Assembly: GCA_007258455.2 (NCBI GenBank)
Contig: VDFB02270651.1
Location: 697,732,197-697,796,196 of the forward strand
Direction of reading: 5' to 3'
DNA from: Sequoia sempervirens
Taxonomy: Eukaryota; Streptophyta; Pinopsida; Cupressales; Cupressaceae
Length of the DNA stretch: 64,000 bases
Part shown: positions 61,108 through 64,000 of the stretch, one piece after another
Layout: the number at the start of each line of letters is the position of its first letter
Numbering within the stretch: the first letter of the stretch is position 1
Position numbers and translations under genes: made by a program
Notes under the pieces: generated by a model
Told to the model about the DNA's origin: nothing
Seen by the model: the letters and a program-made list of their open reading frames with translations, nothing else
Database searches by the model: none

Positions 61108-61994
61108 TATATATAAAAGAATACTATAACATCATAATTTCACACCATTGACAATTTCACACTAGGTTTAGCTCCACCTTATGTGCTTGAACCTAATTGT
61201 GCATTTAATTTTCCCATTTTACAATAATTTTCAAAAAATTAAAAGTTAAATTGGGATTAAAGAGTTAATATCTATTTAACAATTCTTAAGGCCCAAAAAT
61301 AGGTTTATAATAGGGTGCTAGTGCCCCTATCCAACCTATTTTGGACCTAATTCAAATATGTCAATGTCCAAAATTTAAAATTTAGAAATTCAAAATCTTT
61401 ATCAGCTAACAATAATTAATTTGCAATAATTAAAGAATTGCATATAAATACAAGTATCTCCGTCATTTGAAACACCTAACAAGATCTAGTGAAATAAATT
61501 AATCAACTAAGAATCATAAGAGGATTCAAGAGTAGAATTAGTAGAGTTGTAATAACATTATTTCATTCAGGCATCATGTTAGCAATGCATCAAGTTTTCA
61601 TGTGAGTTTGTATATGTTTCTTGTTTATTTGTTTTGTGAGCACTAAAATTTGTAGAAATTCAAATAAAACAATCATTTCTCCTTGAAGGTGATGAGTACA
61701 ATGGCTTCAATCCATCAAGGAATGTAGATCTAAGTGGTAAGTTGTGAAAATTGTCAATTTATCACTTGTTTACCATTTAGCCACTACTCAACTAGAAATA
61801 AGCTATCTTTTATGCCATCGTAGTCATTGTGGAGGTAGAAATACCAAAACAAGGTTTAACTTAGACAATCACATCTGTGACACAACCCTTTCCGCTATTT
61901 CATGTGTGTAAGTTGTAGATCATAATTGAATTTGGAGAGGATTGAAGACCTAATTATTAATTCAAGCATTCAAGTCCTACAAGTCAAAAAATAA
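61108..61994. other. Unassigned stretch, possibly LTR-derived
   Basis: No gene. 'catataaataca' near 61440 on the plus strand resembles a TATA box, and the phrase 'agggtgctagtgcccctatccaac' near 61313 recurs in altered form near 62617 on the other side of the SINE. No LTR pair could be defined. Confidence 0.3.
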
Positions 61995-62007
61995 GGAAAG
62001 TGGATTT

Positions 62008-62489
62008 GTTTTTTTTTGTTCAGTGAATCACTGCTAAGGGGTAGCACCCTATGCTTTTGATTGGAGCTATGAACCAATGAGGTCATATACGAGTGACCTC
62101 ATCCTTGATATCTCCATTTCTCCTCCTCTCCTCCCTCTTTCCTCCTTGGCACCTTCAACCTTTGTACCCCCTCCATCTACCACTCTTCCATCATTACTCC
62201 TCCCGCCATCTATTGAGTGCCTTGAGTACTTGTCGAATCTACCATCCAACCTACTGCCAGCCTAACCCTCTAACCCTTCATCTGTTGCCTTTCCATTGAC
62301 ATTCTTGCAACCATCTGCAGCCTCCCCATGATCTCTCTCTACCTCAGCTCCTCCTTCATTGACCATGCAACAATGCTTGCCACTTGCACCAGTGAGCATT
62401 CCCACCAACCACCATGGGATTCGAACCTTGGGCAGCCCAACTGCTACCCTTGCAACTTAACCATTGCACTATAGGGTCAACCCCAATAG
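62008..62489 (-). mobile_element. tRNA-derived SINE, complete, with target duplication
   Basis: Read on the minus strand, it begins near 62485 with a tRNA-like head (GGGGTTGACCCTATAG). Box A is TAGTGCAATGG (62461-62471) and box B GGTTCGAATCC (62417-62427), spaced as in RNA polymerase III genes. A purine-rich body of about 400 bases follows, ending in an A-rich tail (AACAAAAAAAAAC). GGAAAGTGGATTT is repeated exactly at 61995-62007 and 62490-62502, the target duplication of L1-type retroposition. It encodes no protein and would be moved by a LINE enzyme. Frames seen on either strand are by-products of its composition. Confidence 0.88.
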
Positions 62490-62502
62490 GGAAAGTGGAT
62501 TT

Positions 62503-63597
62503 TATTAGCAACAGATGAAGTTTTGACATTGAATGTAGAGGATGAGAGCTTATAGATACATACCAACATGAGACTAAAATCTTATTCTTAGTATCTACCT
62601 CTCTAGGTGTAGGGTGTTAGCACCACTATCCAACAATTTCAAGCTCAAATTTATATGTTAGGTTGGACCTTTATGTCCACACTCTTCTATTCTAAATTTT
62701 TTTTCTACCTCTTTGTCAGGTACATCTTTGTATTATCAAATTAGATCAATTAATAGTCAATTAATCAATGTAACTGTAGAAAATTGTATACACTTACAAT
62801 TTTGCACTTAATTTGGACCTATTTTAGTGACCCTTACATTTAAGCATTTTCTACTCCTCCTAAAAAGGCCCTAATTCCCTTTATTATGCATTCTAAGGCC
62901 TATTTTTATTGTTTTCCAAACACTAAAACAAGCATTGAACAAATGCATCCAATCATTAAATTTCCCCTAATCAAGTGTGTCCTAGAAATTTAGGCTAAGA
63001 CCCATTCGCCCATGGACAACTAGGTCAGCCTTCTTAGCTACGACCCAAATTTTAATAGATTATTGGAAGCATTTTAACATTCAAAATTCAAATTGTAAAT
63101 GTCGGCTATCAAGATCTAATTGTTAAGAAATTAGAGAAATTCCTATAAATTCCTAGTCTTTTCACTATTTGAAAACTAGAAAAGAGATAGCATTCAAACA
63201 AGCGAGAAAATTTTAGAGTCTTGGAGAAACAAAATTTTGAGATTACAAGTCTTCAAGTCCATTTGAAAATTTGATCAAGCTTTATCACATGATTCAAGGT
63301 TGAAGTTTATAGAAGAGTGTGATGGATTCTAGGATGGGGAGTTACATTTAGCCACTTCCCCCTACCTAATGAATTATTTCCTATTATTTTCATCTTCAAG
63401 TTTCATTCTATTTACAAATTAAAGCAAGGTATCATTGTATTTTTAGATTTACATAGGGTATTTTGACTTCTCCCTAATTGAATCCTAACATTGTCATATA
63501 TGAATCACACTCTAATGCACTTGAGTAGAGTTTCTTTGCATTTAGGTCATAACAACCTTATATGCACATAAGGTTAGTGCTACGCCCTTAATATTAT
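62503..63597. other. Unassigned stretch
   Basis: No gene or complete repeat recognised. It includes the altered copy of the 61313 phrase near 62617. Confidence 0.4.
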
Positions 63598-64000
63598 TGT
63601 ACATCGGGTTATGAATAGTCGGCTTGTGGCTATCTTAACTCTCTATTAAGTCATATTATCATTAGTATATTGTTATTTAGTTGTTTAGGTCGGCCTAAGT
63701 CTTATATAGGTGTGTCTAAGTCGGCCTTGGTGATATCCCTGGCATAAATAGGTATATATAGGAGGTTGTGAGTCTTATTTCATCATCAAATGTGAAGTGT
63801 GTTCTCATTAGAGATATTTGGAGGTTTTCCCCCTCGAAGTGGCTTTTCATTCTTAGGTATCATCAAGTATTTGCAGCATATTTCATACCATATTCTTCTA
63901 TTGTGCAAGTTATTTCATAACAAGTGGTATCAGAGCATGATCTTGGCACCATAGAGGCAAGGTTTTTCTCAATTTTGGAGGCGATTTTGGGAAGAGAATA
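63598..64000 (+). mobile_element. Copia-type LTR retrotransposon, 5' LTR and start of interior
   Basis: An LTR probably starting TGTACATCGGG (63598, uncertain) ends ...ttatttcataaca at 63922. Two bases later TGGTATCAGAGC (63925-63936) is the initiator-Met primer site, followed by interior to the window edge. A TATA-like tataaatag-type stretch lies near 63744-63758. Short LTR length and the CA-end plus Met primer site suit Copia elements, but the coding part is beyond the window. Confidence 0.7.
63925..63936 (+). other. Primer binding site (initiator-Met tRNA type)
   Basis: An exact TGGTATCAGAGC just after the LTR end. Confidence 0.85.

Noticed and set aside
62067..62299. ORFs on both strands at 62.1-62.3 kb
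   Set aside because: They lie wholly inside the SINE body and reflect its purine/pyrimidine bias.
62417..62485. A functional tRNA gene
   Set aside because: Box A and box B are present, but the acceptor stem does not close and the sequence continues into a SINE body with A-tail and target duplication.

Overview
This 64 kb window looks like nuclear DNA of a seed plant, most likely a conifer or other gymnosperm. That is inference from the AT-rich sequence, the deeply nested and decayed LTR retrotransposons with LTRs of 1.1-1.6 kb, a tRNA-derived SINE, a PPR gene fragment, and one isolated plant-specific AP2/ERF transcription factor gene. Nothing in it looks bacterial or organellar. Apart from the AP2/ERF gene, nearly everything I can identify is mobile or derived from mobile DNA. 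LAYOUT. 1-2392: leader and LTR of a truncated element running off the left edge. 2393-4772: decayed Ty3/Gypsy gag on the minus strand. 4773-7750: AT-rich DNA, probably part LTR. 7756-18023: element B, a small LTR retrotransposon with an initiator-Met primer site, whose 3' LTR is split by element A (9572-17820; two 1111-bp LTRs; GACAC target duplication). 22255-24577 plus 37777-39210: a decayed gene of about 1,250 codons, split by element C (24578-37771, minus sense, CCTCT target duplication). Element C carries a gag-like pseudogene and an antisense PPR gene fragment, and its right LTR holds a 790-bp TIR transposon. 41226-54350: an older LTR sequence split by element D (42483-53675, minus sense, GATCT target duplication). 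Element D has a gag-protease pseudogene, an internal solo-LTR-like block and a second copy of the TIR transposon. 56975-57450: tandem repeat upstream of the gene. 57825-58426: AP2/ERF gene of the ERF017/018/019 type, with an apparent one-base deletion just after its ATG. 59465-61107: a pair of diverged 0.5-kb direct repeats. 62008-62489: complete tRNA-derived SINE with target duplication. 63598-64000: Copia-type 5' LTR and primer site running off the right edge. HOW THE PARTS RELATE. Elements A and C appear to be one lineage of retrotransposons in which I see no polymerase or integrase. They share arrays of AT-rich palindromes in U3, a leader module, a gag-like low-complexity ORF, and a pair of hairpins just after an A-tract, whose stems differ between the copies by base changes that keep the pairing. 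Element D and its host LTR share a different signature, a repeated palindrome around GTGGGACTAAGTC. Almost every in-frame stop in the decayed ORFs can be explained by one C-to-T change in a CAG, CAA or CGA codon. These shared structures are the most interesting signals I found. All boundaries were read by eye without alignment software.
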